Shown here: positions 24,542-33,683 of the stretch, piece by piece
Position numbering within the stretch: the stretch's first letter is position 1
Layout of the letters: each line of letters starts with the position of its first letter
Assembly (NCBI GenBank): GCA_023428245.1
Contig: JAEYYX010000091.1
Location: forward strand, 1 to 64,000
Length of the DNA: 64,000 nt
Source of the DNA: Pseudomonadota bacterium
GTDB taxonomy: Bacteria; Myxococcota_A; Polyangia; Polyangiales; Polyangiaceae
Direction of reading: 5' to 3'
Notes under the pieces: generated by a model
Seen by the model: only the letters and a program-made list of their open reading frames with translations
Told to the model about the DNA's origin: nothing
The model's database searches: none
Position numbers and translations under genes: made by a program

Positions 24542-26734
24542 ATGGAATCTACCCGCGCCTCCAGCTCTGCACGATCCATCGCGCTGCTTGACGGACTCCA
24601 TCAAGGACCCGAGCGCTCGCTCGATCGCGCTGCGCGCTGGCTCTTCGAGAGCCAGCTGGCGAGCGGCACCGTCGCCAGCGTGATCGCCGACGGAGCCGTG
24701 AGGCATCACCTCGCTGGCCTCTATCAGTTCGTCGCCATTCGCGTAGGAGCCGATCGCGCGGCGAACATCGTCGAGCGGCTCGAGGCCGAGCACACCGCCG
24801 CTTTCGCGAAAGAAATGAGCGACGGCGAGAGCCCTGAGCCGAAGGCCGTCCAAAGGCGGGCCCGGGTGATTTTATACCGCTCAGCCCAAGTCCTCCTCAA
24901 AAAAGAAAAGAGCGGGCGCATCGCGCCCGATTCCGTCAAGTGGTGGGTACCGGCGGAGCAGCCGCTCGCGGATGACGTAGTTCGCTTGCGAAGAGCTCTC
25001 TCGCTCGAAGAAGCGGACGTGCTCGAGCTCTGCACGAGTCGCGGGCTCTCTCCCGAGGAGGGCGCCGTGGTACTCGGGATCGAAGAGCCTGAGGCGGAGA
25101 AGCTCTTGGCTCAAGCGCTCTCGAAAGTCGACTCGGTCCTCGCGCACAGGGCGCAAGATCCGAGCGCTCGGCAAAGACTGCTCCTGCTCGCATTTGCACT
25201 CGATCCGAGGCGAGCCGGTGGTCCTCTACGACCGAGACGAGAGCCCGTCTTGAACGTCGGCGCCGTCGTACATGATCGCTACGAGATCGAAGCTCCGCTC
25301 GGTCGCGGCGCCTTCGCGGACGTCTACCGGGCCCGCGATCGCGAGGTCACTGACCACGTTGTCGCGCTCAAGATCTTGAGACGCGCCGCCAGCGATCCGC
25401 AGGCGATTCGCGTCGCGATGCGCGAACTTCAGCTGATCGCCAGCGTATTCCACCCGTCAGTGGTTCAGCTCAAAGACCACGGCTGGCACAACGGTCATTT
25501 GTGGTTCGTGATGCCGCTCTATCGGGGAGAGACGCTCACTCAACGCCTCCAGCGAGGACCACTATCGCGGAAGGAGGCGCGCGATATCTTCGAGCCGCTC
25601 GCCGAAGCGCTCGCTACGATGCACCGGGTCGGCGTGCGTCATCAGGACATCAAGCCGGAGAACGTCTTTTTGGCCAACATCGGCTCCCGCGACGGTGCTC
25701 AAGTCCTGCCGGTGCTGCTCGATCTTGGCGTCGCCGCCAAAGATGTTGAGCTCGTCCTTGCCGGCACACCCGCCTATTTCGCGCCCGAGGTCGCGGCCCG
25801 CTTCAGTGGCATGCCAGACCCCCCGACGGTCGGACCCAAAGCCGACGTCTTCGCGCTTGGCCTGACATTGCGAGACGCTCTCGATCCTACCCCGCGCGAT
25901 TTCGTGGCAGCGGGAGCTGTTGATGCCTTCGTTTCCTTCAGAGCCAAGAGCAGTCCCCATCCCCCCTTCCGTGAGGACTTGCGGGATCTGCGTCCGGCCT
26001 TCGAGCGCTGGCTCCATCTATCCCCGGATCAGCGACCTACGGCCGAAGAGTTCCGCCAGGAGCTCAAGATCCTTACGCGCCGCGACGAGAAAAGAAAGCG
26101 TCGGCTCGCCACGCTCCGATGGTTCGTTCCGACCGCCCTCGCAACAGTAACCTTCTTCGGCTCCGTCATTTACGTCCTGTCCCGCGAAGCAGCGCTCGGC
26201 CGTACGGAGGCTAGGGAGCAGCGCGATCGCGCGCTCTCAGCCCAGGAGCGCGCCCGCAACATCCACGCTTCTCTCGCCGCCGAAGAAGCACTTCGGCGAA
26301 AGCTCCAGGCGCAGGTCGAGGGTCTCGAGAGTCGCTACCAGAACAGCAAGATGACTCGCGATGAGCTCGCGCAAAGACTCGCTAGGGTCGAAGGAGAGCT
26401 CACGCTCTTTGACACGCGCCTCGCCGAACAGCAGACGAAGCAGCGCCGAGACCTCGAAGAGCTCCGCAAGGCACGGCATGAACAGGAAGAGCTCGCCGCT
26501 GCCGTCGCCGCGCTCCGGGACCGCCGCGACGAGCTCGCTCGGGAGCTGGATCGGACCAAAGCGACTCTCGAGCAGGAACGAAAGGACAAGCTCGCCGCAG
26601 AGGAGACAGCGAGTCGGCTCGGAGCTCGGCTCTCAGCGGCGCGCGATCTCGCCGCGGCCACACGAGCTCACCTGGAAGCGTTCGGAGTCAGCTCGGCCCC
26701 CCCCTCTCCGGCCGCGGAGGCGGATAGTCCTTGA
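24542..26734 (+). CDS. Ser/Thr protein kinase with N-terminal sigma-region-4-like segment, TM helix and coiled coil
   Basis: This encodes 730 residues from the ATG at 24542. Residues ~15-215 are alpha-helical and resemble a sigma-70-type factor: the part around 145-200 (LRRALSLEEADVLELC, LSPEEGAVVLGI, LLAQALSKVD) reads like a sigma region 4 helix-turn-helix. The kinase domain spans ~245-510: Gly loop LGRGAFADVY (253-262), Lys277 in VALKILR, HQD (367-369) with Lys371 and Asn374, DLG (394-396) instead of DFG, and FAPEV. The catalytic Asp, Lys and Asn are present but HRD and DFG are altered. One TM helix (~527-546) is followed by a ~150-residue coiled coil, predicted outside. Substrate unknown. 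It is transcribed divergently from opgH. Confidence 0.8.
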   Translation: MESTRASSSARSIALLDGLHQGPERSLDRAARWLFESQLASGTVASVIADGAVRHHLAGLYQFVAIRVGADRAANIVERLEAEHTAAFAKEMSDGESPEPKAVQRRARVILYRSAQVLLKKEKSGRIAPDSVKWWVPAEQPLADDVVRLRRALSLEEADVLELCTSRGLSPEEGAVVLGIEEPEAEKLLAQALSKVDSVLAHRAQDPSARQRLLLLAFALDPRRAGGPLRPRREPVLNVGAVVHDRYEIEAPLGRGAFADVYRARDREVTDHVVALKILRRAASDPQAIRVAMRELQLIASVFHPSVVQLKDHGWHNGHLWFVMPLYRGETLTQRLQRGPLSRKEARDIFEPLAEALATMHRVGVRHQDIKPENVFLANIGSRDGAQVLPVLLDLGVAAKDVELVLAGTPAYFAPEVAARFSGMPDPPTVGPKADVFALGLTLRDALDPTPRDFVAAGAVDAFVSFRAKSSPHPPFREDLRDLRPAFERWLHLSPDQRPTAEEFRQELKILTRRDEKRKRRLATLRWFVPTALATVTFFGSVIYVLSREAALGRTEAREQRDRALSAQERARNIHASLAAEEALRRKLQAQVEGLESRYQNSKMTRDELAQRLARVEGELTLFDTRLAEQQTKQRRDLEELRKARHEQEELAAAVAALRDRRDELARELDRTKATLEQERKDKLAAEETASRLGARLSAARDLAAATRAHLEAFGVSSAPPSPAAEADSP

Positions 26735-26735
26735 A

Positions 26736-26762
26736 GGCCCCCTCATCTCCCCCTTGAGGGCC
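26736..26762. terminator. possible terminator hairpin after the kinase gene
   Basis: An 8-bp stem pairs 26736-26745 with 26755-26762 (GGCC..CTCA with TGAGGGCC, two bulged C). It begins 2 bp after the kinase stop and lies between convergent genes. No strong T-run follows. Confidence 0.4.
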
Positions 26763-26810
26763 GCGGAAAGCCGGATCAAGAGCCAAGATCAGCAGCGGGA
26801 GATGGCGGAG

Positions 26811-27701
26811 TTAGCTCTGGCCCTGCTCGGTCAGGGCGCCGATGGGAGAGAGAGCTCCCGCATCGCTGGCGAGGCGCGGCTCTGCGAGCTGGAGGCGCAT
26901 TGGGTTGAACGCCGTCACCGTGTGGTGGTGATTATGGTGGTAGTAGATGCCGAAGAAGATTCGATTGCCGAGCCAGAAGAGCCCACTGTCGATATTGATC
27001 GGGTGGTAGTCACGGTCGGGGCTCGCGCCGTTGTGGGTTGCCCAGTTGAAGTGCGCGAGGTGGATGATGGTGAGAATCTCGGCGGGCAAGAAGACCGCTA
27101 GGAAAAAAGGCCCTCCGAGGACCTTATAGAAGACCACGATGAGCAGGACGCCGGTCAGAAAGCTGAACACGGATCGACCTCGCTGAAAGCGCACGTTCTC
27201 CGGCGTGCGTCCCCCGTGAACCTCATAGAAGGACTCCTGAAGCTGCTTCTCTACGTTGGTCACGAAGTGAGGCAGGAAGTTGAGCCAGAATCCGGGACGG
27301 CAGTCGTGAGGATCCTTCTCGGGATCGTCGGGGTACTTATGGTGCCGGAGGTGGATGATCTCCCAGGACGCGTAGCGCGTGAGCACGAACGCTCCGACGA
27401 TCTCCCCGACCAAACGGTTGATGGGTGGCGGGAAATTTCGATGGGAGACGTTGTGAGCAAAGACGTTGCAAAGGATGAGTCCGTAGAGAACCAGCGGAAA
27501 GAGCGCGAGGTGGACCAGGCTGAGGCTTTCCCACTCAGGGACAAGGCCACGGAAGCCGCTCGCTTCGAGGGCGATCCAGAGGGCGCCGAGGCCAACGAAC
27601 CAGACGCCGTCGTAAACAGGATAGAACCATCGGCTCCTCGTGAACTGGCTCATAGGAGAGCGGGTGAAGACATTGACGGGGGTAAGCTCGATTCCTGCCA
27701 T
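26811..27701 (-). CDS. membrane fatty-acid desaturase
   Basis: This 296-residue protein belongs to the membrane di-iron desaturase/hydroxylase family. The His boxes are HNVSHRN (HxxxH), HLRHHKYPDDPEKDPH (HxxHH) and HHNHHHTV (HxxHH-type) near the C-terminus, with four hydrophobic helices between. It probably inserts a double bond in a fatty acyl chain, but carotenoid or sterol-type hydroxylase activity cannot be excluded. I chose the ATG at 27701, preceded by an AGG-containing site; the open frame extends upstream without similarity. It is divergent, with 150 bp between starts, from a second desaturase gene. Confidence 0.83.
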   Translation of the reverse strand: MAGIELTPVNVFTRSPMSQFTRSRWFYPVYDGVWFVGLGALWIALEASGFRGLVPEWESLSLVHLALFPLVLYGLILCNVFAHNVSHRNFPPPINRLVGEIVGAFVLTRYASWEIIHLRHHKYPDDPEKDPHDCRPGFWLNFLPHFVTNVEKQLQESFYEVHGGRTPENVRFQRGRSVFSFLTGVLLIVVFYKVLGGPFFLAVFLPAEILTIIHLAHFNWATHNGASPDRDYHPINIDSGLFWLGNRIFFGIYYHHNHHHTVTAFNPMRLQLAEPRLASDAGALSPIGALTEQGQS

Positions 27702-27851
27702 TTGACCTATGTCGGATGGATACAAGGAAAAAGGGGATCTGGCGAGGACTCTTGCCCGAAGGACACGTTGTCTGAGATGGCGGACTCGACGTGCCGTGAG
27801 AGGAATGCTAGGCGACGGCCCATGGGTCACATGGGTCAGGGAGAGCTGCTC

Positions 27852-28826
27852 ATGGAGTCAGCGCCAACCACCGAATCCTGGCTGGTCCGTCATCCAACAG
27901 AATGGCGGCAGATCGGGATCGTCGCGCTGTACTGGGTTGTGCTTTCGTTGATGTTTTTCGTGCCTGAGTGCCGAAATCCCGTCTTGTTCGTCCTCGCCTG
28001 CGGGCTCAGCTTCCTCAACGCTGTCGTCATTCACAACCACCTGCACCGGGGAATTTTCCACAATAAGGCTCTGAACCTCTGGTGGAGACGCGTCCTGTCC
28101 TTCGGGAACCTCTACCCAGCCTCTGCGAACATTCCTGCGCACAACCTCGTGCACCACCATTTCGAGGATGACGGGAAGCCCGATTGGGCTGAGCCGACGG
28201 TCGTCGGCTTCCGCTGGAATCTCCTGAATCTCATTCATTTCCCGAACGTGGCAGGCCCACGCACCTTCAACGGGGTGTCCCGCTGGGCGCAGTACACGAA
28301 ACAACCGGGATTTGAGGCGCAATACCGGTCGGAGCTCGCGTTCGCCTTTGGCCTTACGACGGTGCTCTTCTTCGTCGACTTCTGGACCACCTTATTTTTC
28401 GTGGTCATTCCCCAGCTCTATGGCGCCCGCTGCATCCTGCGCATCAACCTGATCCAGCACGACGCCGCCGACACCTCGAGCGAATGGAACCACTCGCGCA
28501 ATTTTATCGGCCGCGCATTCAATTGGATTATGTGCAACAACGGCTACCACACGATCCACCACAATCGTGCGGGTTTGCACTGGTCGGAGCTCGACGAGGC
28601 CCACCGGCAAGAGGTTCTGCCGCGGATCGATCCACGGCTCGACGAGCGCAGCATGACCGGGTACCTGGTCCGGACCTATCTTCTCTCCTTTGGTCGCCCT
28701 GCCCGCGTGGATGGGCGCGCTCGCGAGGGCGCCGTCGCGCAAGATTTGCTGCCTTCCCGCGCTGAGCGTCGAGAGCTCGCTTCCCTCGATGCGGCCCTCG
28801 AAGCAGGTCGGGCCGAACCGGTCTAG
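27852..28826 (+). CDS. second membrane fatty-acid desaturase
   Basis: This encodes 324 residues from the ATG at 27852, which has GGGAG eight bases upstream; ATGs at 27822 and 27831 are possible alternatives. His boxes are HNHLHRGIFH, HNLVHHHFEDD and GYHTIHHNRAGLHW, the last with the typical NGYHTIHH context. Hydrophobic pairs lie around residues 25-60 and 170-210. It differs in sequence from the divergent desaturase, so the two are probably not a recent duplication and may act on different positions or substrates. Three bp after its stop begins an unknown membrane-protein gene, suggesting an operon. Confidence 0.85.
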   Translation: MESAPTTESWLVRHPTEWRQIGIVALYWVVLSLMFFVPECRNPVLFVLACGLSFLNAVVIHNHLHRGIFHNKALNLWWRRVLSFGNLYPASANIPAHNLVHHHFEDDGKPDWAEPTVVGFRWNLLNLIHFPNVAGPRTFNGVSRWAQYTKQPGFEAQYRSELAFAFGLTTVLFFVDFWTTLFFVVIPQLYGARCILRINLIQHDAADTSSEWNHSRNFIGRAFNWIMCNNGYHTIHHNRAGLHWSELDEAHRQEVLPRIDPRLDERSMTGYLVRTYLLSFGRPARVDGRAREGAVAQDLLPSRAERRELASLDAALEAGRAEPV

Positions 28827-28828
28827 CC

Positions 28829-29701
28829 ATGATCCTGACGCAAGAATTCATGGGGCTTTTTGGCCTCAGCATCGTCGCCGTCAATACCATCCTGATTTCG
28901 GCGGACCTCGGAGGCTGGGCCCGTGTCCTCTCGCGCTTCCGCCGGGAGACAGGGCCCGGTGGCGGCCGACTGACCCGCGGCGTCGTGACCGGTGAGCAGG
29001 GAGCTCCTCGCCTCGACCTGGTGCTCGTGGCGCATAGTCGCGGCAACGGGAAAATCTTCTTCCACGGGCGCGACCCTGTGGCGCAGGTTCCAGCAGGTGT
29101 CACAGTTCGTCCCGAGGGCAGCGCCACCGACTTCTCACTCGATGCTGGAGCCAAGCCTTGGATCTGGCTCGCCGAGCCTTCTCTCACTCGCGCCCTCGCC
29201 TGTCCCGATCAGCGAACCTTCGATGAGATCGCGCCAGCGGCCGAGCGCGCCAAGGGCGCCGAGCGCCCCGTCTCCATCGAACTCGACGCGTCTGCGCCCG
29301 TGTTCATCGTCGGTAGCGCTTCCGGCGAGGCCTTGGGCCCGGCTCCGACCAGCCTCGACCCCCACGGCACTCCCCATCTCATCATCTCGGCCTTCGATCC
29401 CCGAGCTTGGGCCGCCCGTCAGGTCCGGCTGATTTTCGGTAGCATTGTCGGCATCTGGGCCGTGTTCGCCGCGCTGACCGCTCTCTGCTTCCAGGGGGTT
29501 CCTCTTGGCCTCGAAAGCAAGGTCGGCGCCCTCGGCCTCTTCGCGTTCTTCCTCCTGGTCCAGCCTTTCGGTGTGGCGATCCGGGAGCGCACAGCCCTGC
29601 CGCACCAAGTCCCCCGCAATCCTCTTTGGACCCGGCCCAGCCCCAAGGCGACGAGCGCTCCCGAGGTCACAGCCTCTCCCCGGCCCGTGAACTCTCCCTG
29701 A
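28829..29701 (+). CDS. membrane protein of unknown function, coupled to desaturase
   Basis: This 290-residue protein starts 2 bp after the desaturase stop. It has an N-terminal helix (~5-24), a soluble ~170-residue middle rich in beta-type sequence (e.g. KIFFHGRDPVAQVP, WIWLAEPSLTRAL) and two C-terminal helices (~205-225, 232-250), then a Pro/Ser-rich tail. This helix-domain-helix-helix plan resembles E3-ubiquitin-ligase-like (GIDE-type) bacterial membrane proteins only loosely, and no RING or other motif is visible. I do not recognise the family. Its place suggests a role linked to membrane lipid modification. Confidence 0.6.
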   Translation: MILTQEFMGLFGLSIVAVNTILISADLGGWARVLSRFRRETGPGGGRLTRGVVTGEQGAPRLDLVLVAHSRGNGKIFFHGRDPVAQVPAGVTVRPEGSATDFSLDAGAKPWIWLAEPSLTRALACPDQRTFDEIAPAAERAKGAERPVSIELDASAPVFIVGSASGEALGPAPTSLDPHGTPHLIISAFDPRAWAARQVRLIFGSIVGIWAVFAALTALCFQGVPLGLESKVGALGLFAFFLLVQPFGVAIRERTALPHQVPRNPLWTRPSPKATSAPEVTASPRPVNSP

Positions 29702-29789
29702 GCTCCGCGATCGCAGGCGCGCGCGAGCCCTCAGGCGCGTGAGCTGCGCCGCTCAGTCAGGAGAGAAAACCAAAGGCTTCTCGAAAAGG

Positions 29790-32700
29790 CTATCGGGCGG
29801 CGGTCCGTGGATGTTCCGAGCCTTGCTCGATGCGCCGCACGCTCGGAGGCGGCGCAAAAGATCGCAAAGAGGAAAGGCGCGCGAGATAAGCCGGGAACTC
29901 GAGGGGCATCGACATCAGATAGCCCTGCCCATAGTCGCAGCCCGACTGCTTCAAGAACTGCATCTGGTCAACCGTCTCGATCCCTTCTGCGACGATCCCG
30001 AGACCGAGCTCCTGACCCATAGCAACGATGGCTCGAGCGATGCCGTTATCCCGCGCGTCACCCGGAACGTTCGTGACGAAGGATCGATCGATCTTCAAAG
30101 TGCTCACCGGAAAATCTCGGAGGTAGGCGAGACTCGAGTAGCCAGTGCCGAAGTCGTCGATGGCGATCCGAACTCCGAGTGAACGCAAGCGAGTGAGCGC
30201 TAGGGCACATTTTGCAGGTTCATCGAGCAGCGCGCTCTCCACAAGCTCAATCCCGAACGAGCGTCCGCTCACCTTGGCATCGGAGAGCGTCTTTTCGATG
30301 AACTCGACGAAGTCCGCCTGCTTGATATGGGCGGCGGGCACGTTCACGTTCACGTAAAGTCCTGGACCGAAGCTGCGCTCGATGAGCGCGAGCTCCTGCA
30401 CCGCGCGACGAATCACCCATTCGCTGATCGGGATCGCGAGTCCGACGTCTTCGGCGACCGCGAGGAAACGCGCGGGCGACAGGAGCCCTTGCTCCGGATT
30501 GCGCCAGCGAATCAGCGCTTCGGAGCCGACGTCGCGACCTGTCGCGAGGTTGATGATCGGCTGATACCAGAGCTCGAGTTCGTTCTGCTCGATGGCGAGG
30601 CGCAGCCGAGCGTCGAGGTGTAGTTTCTCGACGGCCTGTGCGTGCATCCCTCGATGAAAGATCTCATGCCGCGCGCGACCCTGCATCTTGGCGCGGTACA
30701 TCGCCGTATCCGCGTCGCGCAGGAGTTCTTGTGCGTCCGCCTCCGTGCCCCGCCCAAAATTCACGCCAATACTCGCCGAGACGAAGACAGTCCGTCCGAG
30801 CAGCGAGTAGGGCTCGCGAAGTCGATCCTGCAGAGCGCGCACAAGCTCGACGGTGTCGACTTCTCCCTCGATTCCGCTCAGAAGGACGACGAACTCATCT
30901 CCGCCGACTCGACCCACCACATTCTGGCCGAGCGGGTCGCGAGGTCCGGTGAGCTGTTCGGTCAAGCGCGCAGCAATTTGGATCAGGAGCTGGTCTCCGG
31001 CGTCGTGACCTAAGCTGTCGTTGACCTTCTTGAAGTCATCGAGATCGATGAATAGGAGAGCGAAGAGCGGCGAGTCTTTCGCGAGCCTGAGAGCGTTGAT
31101 GCGCGCCAGGAGGGTCGCGCGATTCGACAGTCCCGTCAGCGAGTCGAGCTCAGCACTGGCGCGGAGTTCCCGCTCGGCTTGCGCCCGATCGAGAGCAGCC
31201 CCAAGCTGCACTGCCCAGTCGCCCGGGGTCCCGACGTATTCAAGGTGTTCGAAAGCAAGCGGTGCAACGACCGCCAAAAGCCCAAACTCGCCGCCTCTTC
31301 CGCGCGAAATGCTCGCAACACTCACGATGGCCCCTTCCCGCTCCGCTGTCTCGATGATCTGGGTCGGGGGGAAGTGAGATGCGGAGATGGAACCCGAACG
31401 CGCGGTGGGCAGAGCTCCAAGCGACGCTGTGTATTCTCCTGTCACTCGCAGGCAATGGGCAGCGCCCGAGAGCGAGACACCGGACTCCGGCTGAAGACTC
31501 CGGCGAGGATCCATCGTCGACGAGCGCTCGGGCCAGAGGGCACAGCAGGCATGCTGGGCATTGCCCCAGCGGATCCAGCTCAGGTCCTGCGAAGGGTCGG
31601 CCTTTGAATGGGAAATCGCGTTCGCCAGTCGGTAGGCCGCCTCGGTCACCGATTCGTAATGAGAGACCATCTTCCGCTCCGCCCGCTGCCACTCGTGCAT
31701 GAGCGAGACCCTGAGATCTCGGAGGATTGCGAAGGATTTCTGCCCATCCGTCTCGCCGCTCCACGCGCGCAGGCTCGCTTCGAGCAGCTCCATCACACGC
31801 ACAGCGCTCTCGGCGTCCCGCTTGCAGGCGAGGAAACCACGCCACCAATCGGCACGCACGACTTCACTCCCCGCTTCACCCCGCGCCGCCAGCTCCACCA
31901 CCGCGGCGATTTTTTGCGCGTCGGGCCACTCATCGATCGAAATCGAGCCAAGTCGGTTGCGCCCGGCTTGCGCCAAGAGCTCCCGCGTCAGTCCCTGAAT
32001 GCGCTCGGTTTGAAGACCTGACAGGTTCGGCGGCAAGCTTCGCGACGAGAGGCAACCACAGGACCGTCGAACCACCGGCTGCGTCGGAACACGCAAGAGC
32101 CGCCGCGGCGCCCGCCCCTCTCGCACGGCTGAGAGCAGCTCGGTCACAGCGCATGAAGCAACCTCGCCGAAGCTCTGTCGCACCGTGGTGAGCGGCGGGT
32201 CCGCGAACTGTGCCGCGTCGAAGTCATCGAATCCGACCACCGCGAAATCCTCGGGCACGCGGTACCCGGCTTCGGTGAAGGTCGTGATCGCGCCCATGGC
32301 GAGGCGATCGGTGGCAGCAACGAGCGCAGTCACGGGGGGCCCGGCGGCGCGGCCATGATCGAAAGCGCGACGCATTTCGATGAGCTGGTTTGCAACGGCG
32401 CGGCCATCCGCCTCTTTGTGGTGGGGCGTGTCGAAGACGAGGGGAGACTCGAAAGGGATGCCCTCGGCCGCAAGCGCCGCTCGATATCCTTCGTATCGTT
32501 CCGCCACGTCAATGTGAATCAGGTTGCCCGCGAAGGCGAGACGCCTATGTCCATGCCAGATCAAGTGTGCGGTGACTGCACGACAGCCGCCTTCATTGTC
32601 GGGAAGGACCGTCGCTCCCGACTCGTCCTCCGGGCGCGAATGCACATGAACGATCTTTGCTCCGCGCGCTCGGAGCTCAAAGAGAAGAGGCGAATCGGAG

Positions 32701-32921
32701 AACTCGTTGATCGCGAGCCATCCGTCCACGCGAGCGCTCGACAGAATTTCTGACCCCCTGAGCAGCCTCAACCGGGAGGTCTCGAAGGCAATCGCGACTG
32801 CATTGTTCTTACGAACAGCCTTCAAAATGCCGTTCATAACGGTCCCGTAGTAGAAGCCGCCGGTGTGTGGGGTCAAAAGCCCTACAACGATCCGGGGAGG
32901 CTGAGACGGGGAAGAGAGCAT
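29790..32921 (-). CDS. LacI-type sensor / GGDEF / EAL c-di-GMP signalling protein
   Basis: This large protein has about 1043 residues from the ATG at 32921 (a TTG at 32969 would add 16). Residues ~9-285 match the effector-binding domain of LacI/GalR repressors (IVVGLLTPHTGGFYYGTVMNG, ALVAATDRLAMGA, FAVVGFDDFDAAQFADPPLTTV), but no LacI helix-turn-helix precedes it and no signal peptide is seen. A helical/GAF-like middle (~300-585) follows. The GGDEF domain (~592-755) has an intact GGDEF at 673-677; its RxxD inhibitory site is absent (LGQN instead). The EAL domain (~768-1015) keeps EAL (801-803), DDFGTGYSS, KIDRSF and AEGIET residues, so phosphodiesterase activity is likely. It probably couples a small-molecule signal to c-di-GMP turnover. 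Confidence 0.88.
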   Translation of the reverse strand: MLSSPSQPPRIVVGLLTPHTGGFYYGTVMNGILKAVRKNNAVAIAFETSRLRLLRGSEILSSARVDGWLAINEFSDSPLLFELRARGAKIVHVHSRPEDESGATVLPDNEGGCRAVTAHLIWHGHRRLAFAGNLIHIDVAERYEGYRAALAAEGIPFESPLVFDTPHHKEADGRAVANQLIEMRRAFDHGRAAGPPVTALVAATDRLAMGAITTFTEAGYRVPEDFAVVGFDDFDAAQFADPPLTTVRQSFGEVASCAVTELLSAVREGRAPRRLLRVPTQPVVRRSCGCLSSRSLPPNLSGLQTERIQGLTRELLAQAGRNRLGSISIDEWPDAQKIAAVVELAARGEAGSEVVRADWWRGFLACKRDAESAVRVMELLEASLRAWSGETDGQKSFAILRDLRVSLMHEWQRAERKMVSHYESVTEAAYRLANAISHSKADPSQDLSWIRWGNAQHACCALWPERSSTMDPRRSLQPESGVSLSGAAHCLRVTGEYTASLGALPTARSGSISASHFPPTQIIETAEREGAIVSVASISRGRGGEFGLLAVVAPLAFEHLEYVGTPGDWAVQLGAALDRAQAERELRASAELDSLTGLSNRATLLARINALRLAKDSPLFALLFIDLDDFKKVNDSLGHDAGDQLLIQIAARLTEQLTGPRDPLGQNVVGRVGGDEFVVLLSGIEGEVDTVELVRALQDRLREPYSLLGRTVFVSASIGVNFGRGTEADAQELLRDADTAMYRAKMQGRARHEIFHRGMHAQAVEKLHLDARLRLAIEQNELELWYQPIINLATGRDVGSEALIRWRNPEQGLLSPARFLAVAEDVGLAIPISEWVIRRAVQELALIERSFGPGLYVNVNVPAAHIKQADFVEFIEKTLSDAKVSGRSFGIELVESALLDEPAKCALALTRLRSLGVRIAIDDFGTGYSSLAYLRDFPVSTLKIDRSFVTNVPGDARDNGIARAIVAMGQELGLGIVAEGIETVDQMQFLKQSGCDYGQGYLMSMPLEFPAYLARLSSLRSFAPPPSVRRIEQGSEHPRTAAR

Positions 32922-33142
32922 TCGAAGGAGGCGAAAGGGAGGAGCGCCGTCCGCGAGACGCCGCCCCAAGCAGGAACGGCAGCGAGCTTCAAAAGCTTAG
33001 CATTCGCTCAGCTTCCCTGCACGAGCATTCAGGGGAGCCAAGATCCAGCTCAGGTGGGCGTGTGTTAGAATGTAGGGCACACGGTTCCGATGCGCCCGCG
33101 CGGCCTTGACGCTCGAGCGCCGAGTCCTCTACCGGTTCAGGG

Positions 33143-33664
33143 ATGAAAGGCTACCGTTTGGCGCTGGACCCTCCTGCGGGTCCTCTGGCCCTGCTCGGCT
33201 CCGACGAGCTCGAGCGAGCTCTCGCTGCGAGTCGCGGCTCGCCTCGCAAGAGAATCATCTTGCCCTTTCATCGGACGCTCGACGATCCGCTCCATCGCAT
33301 GCTGAACGCGATCCAACCCGGCAGTTACGTCCACCCTCACAGGCACCTCTCCCCTCCGAAGTCCGAGGCTTGGATCGTCCTCCGCGGCAAGCTCCTCTTT
33401 GTCAGCTTCGAGGACGATGGTCGCGTGGAGCAGACCGCCGTCCTCGCGCCGAGCGGCGTGCACTTCGGAGTCGATCTGATCCCTGGGCGGTATCATACGA
33501 TCGTCGCCCTCGAGCCGGACACAGTCATCTACGAGGTAAAGAGCGGGCCATACACGCAAGCGACCGATAAAGCCTTCGCGCCTTGGGCTCCCGCGGAAGG
33601 AACCCCTGAGGCGGATGTCTATCTCGCTGAGCTCGAAAAGCTTTCGAGCCAAGCTCGGCCTTGA
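33143..33664 (+). CDS. wbuC: WbuC-family cupin protein
   Basis: This 173-residue protein has a single cupin barrel. The metal-binding motif is YVHPHRHLSPPKSEAWIVL (two His, one His/Glu), followed by GKLLFVSFEDDG and the second motif region GRYHTIVALEPDTVIYEVKSGPY. That arrangement is typical of the WbuC cupin-fold metalloprotein family, often near O-antigen gene clusters but of unknown activity. No polysaccharide cluster is adjacent here; it is divergent from the c-di-GMP gene and convergent with a GST gene. Confidence 0.85.
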   Translation: MKGYRLALDPPAGPLALLGSDELERALAASRGSPRKRIILPFHRTLDDPLHRMLNAIQPGSYVHPHRHLSPPKSEAWIVLRGKLLFVSFEDDGRVEQTAVLAPSGVHFGVDLIPGRYHTIVALEPDTVIYEVKSGPYTQATDKAFAPWAPAEGTPEADVYLAELEKLSSQARP

Positions 33665-33683
33665 GAGCACACTCAGAAATATC

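Noticed and set aside
27216..27851. A 212-codon upstream extension of the second desaturase.
   Set aside because: It is antisense to the first desaturase gene, and ATG 27852 has its own ribosome site before the first helix.
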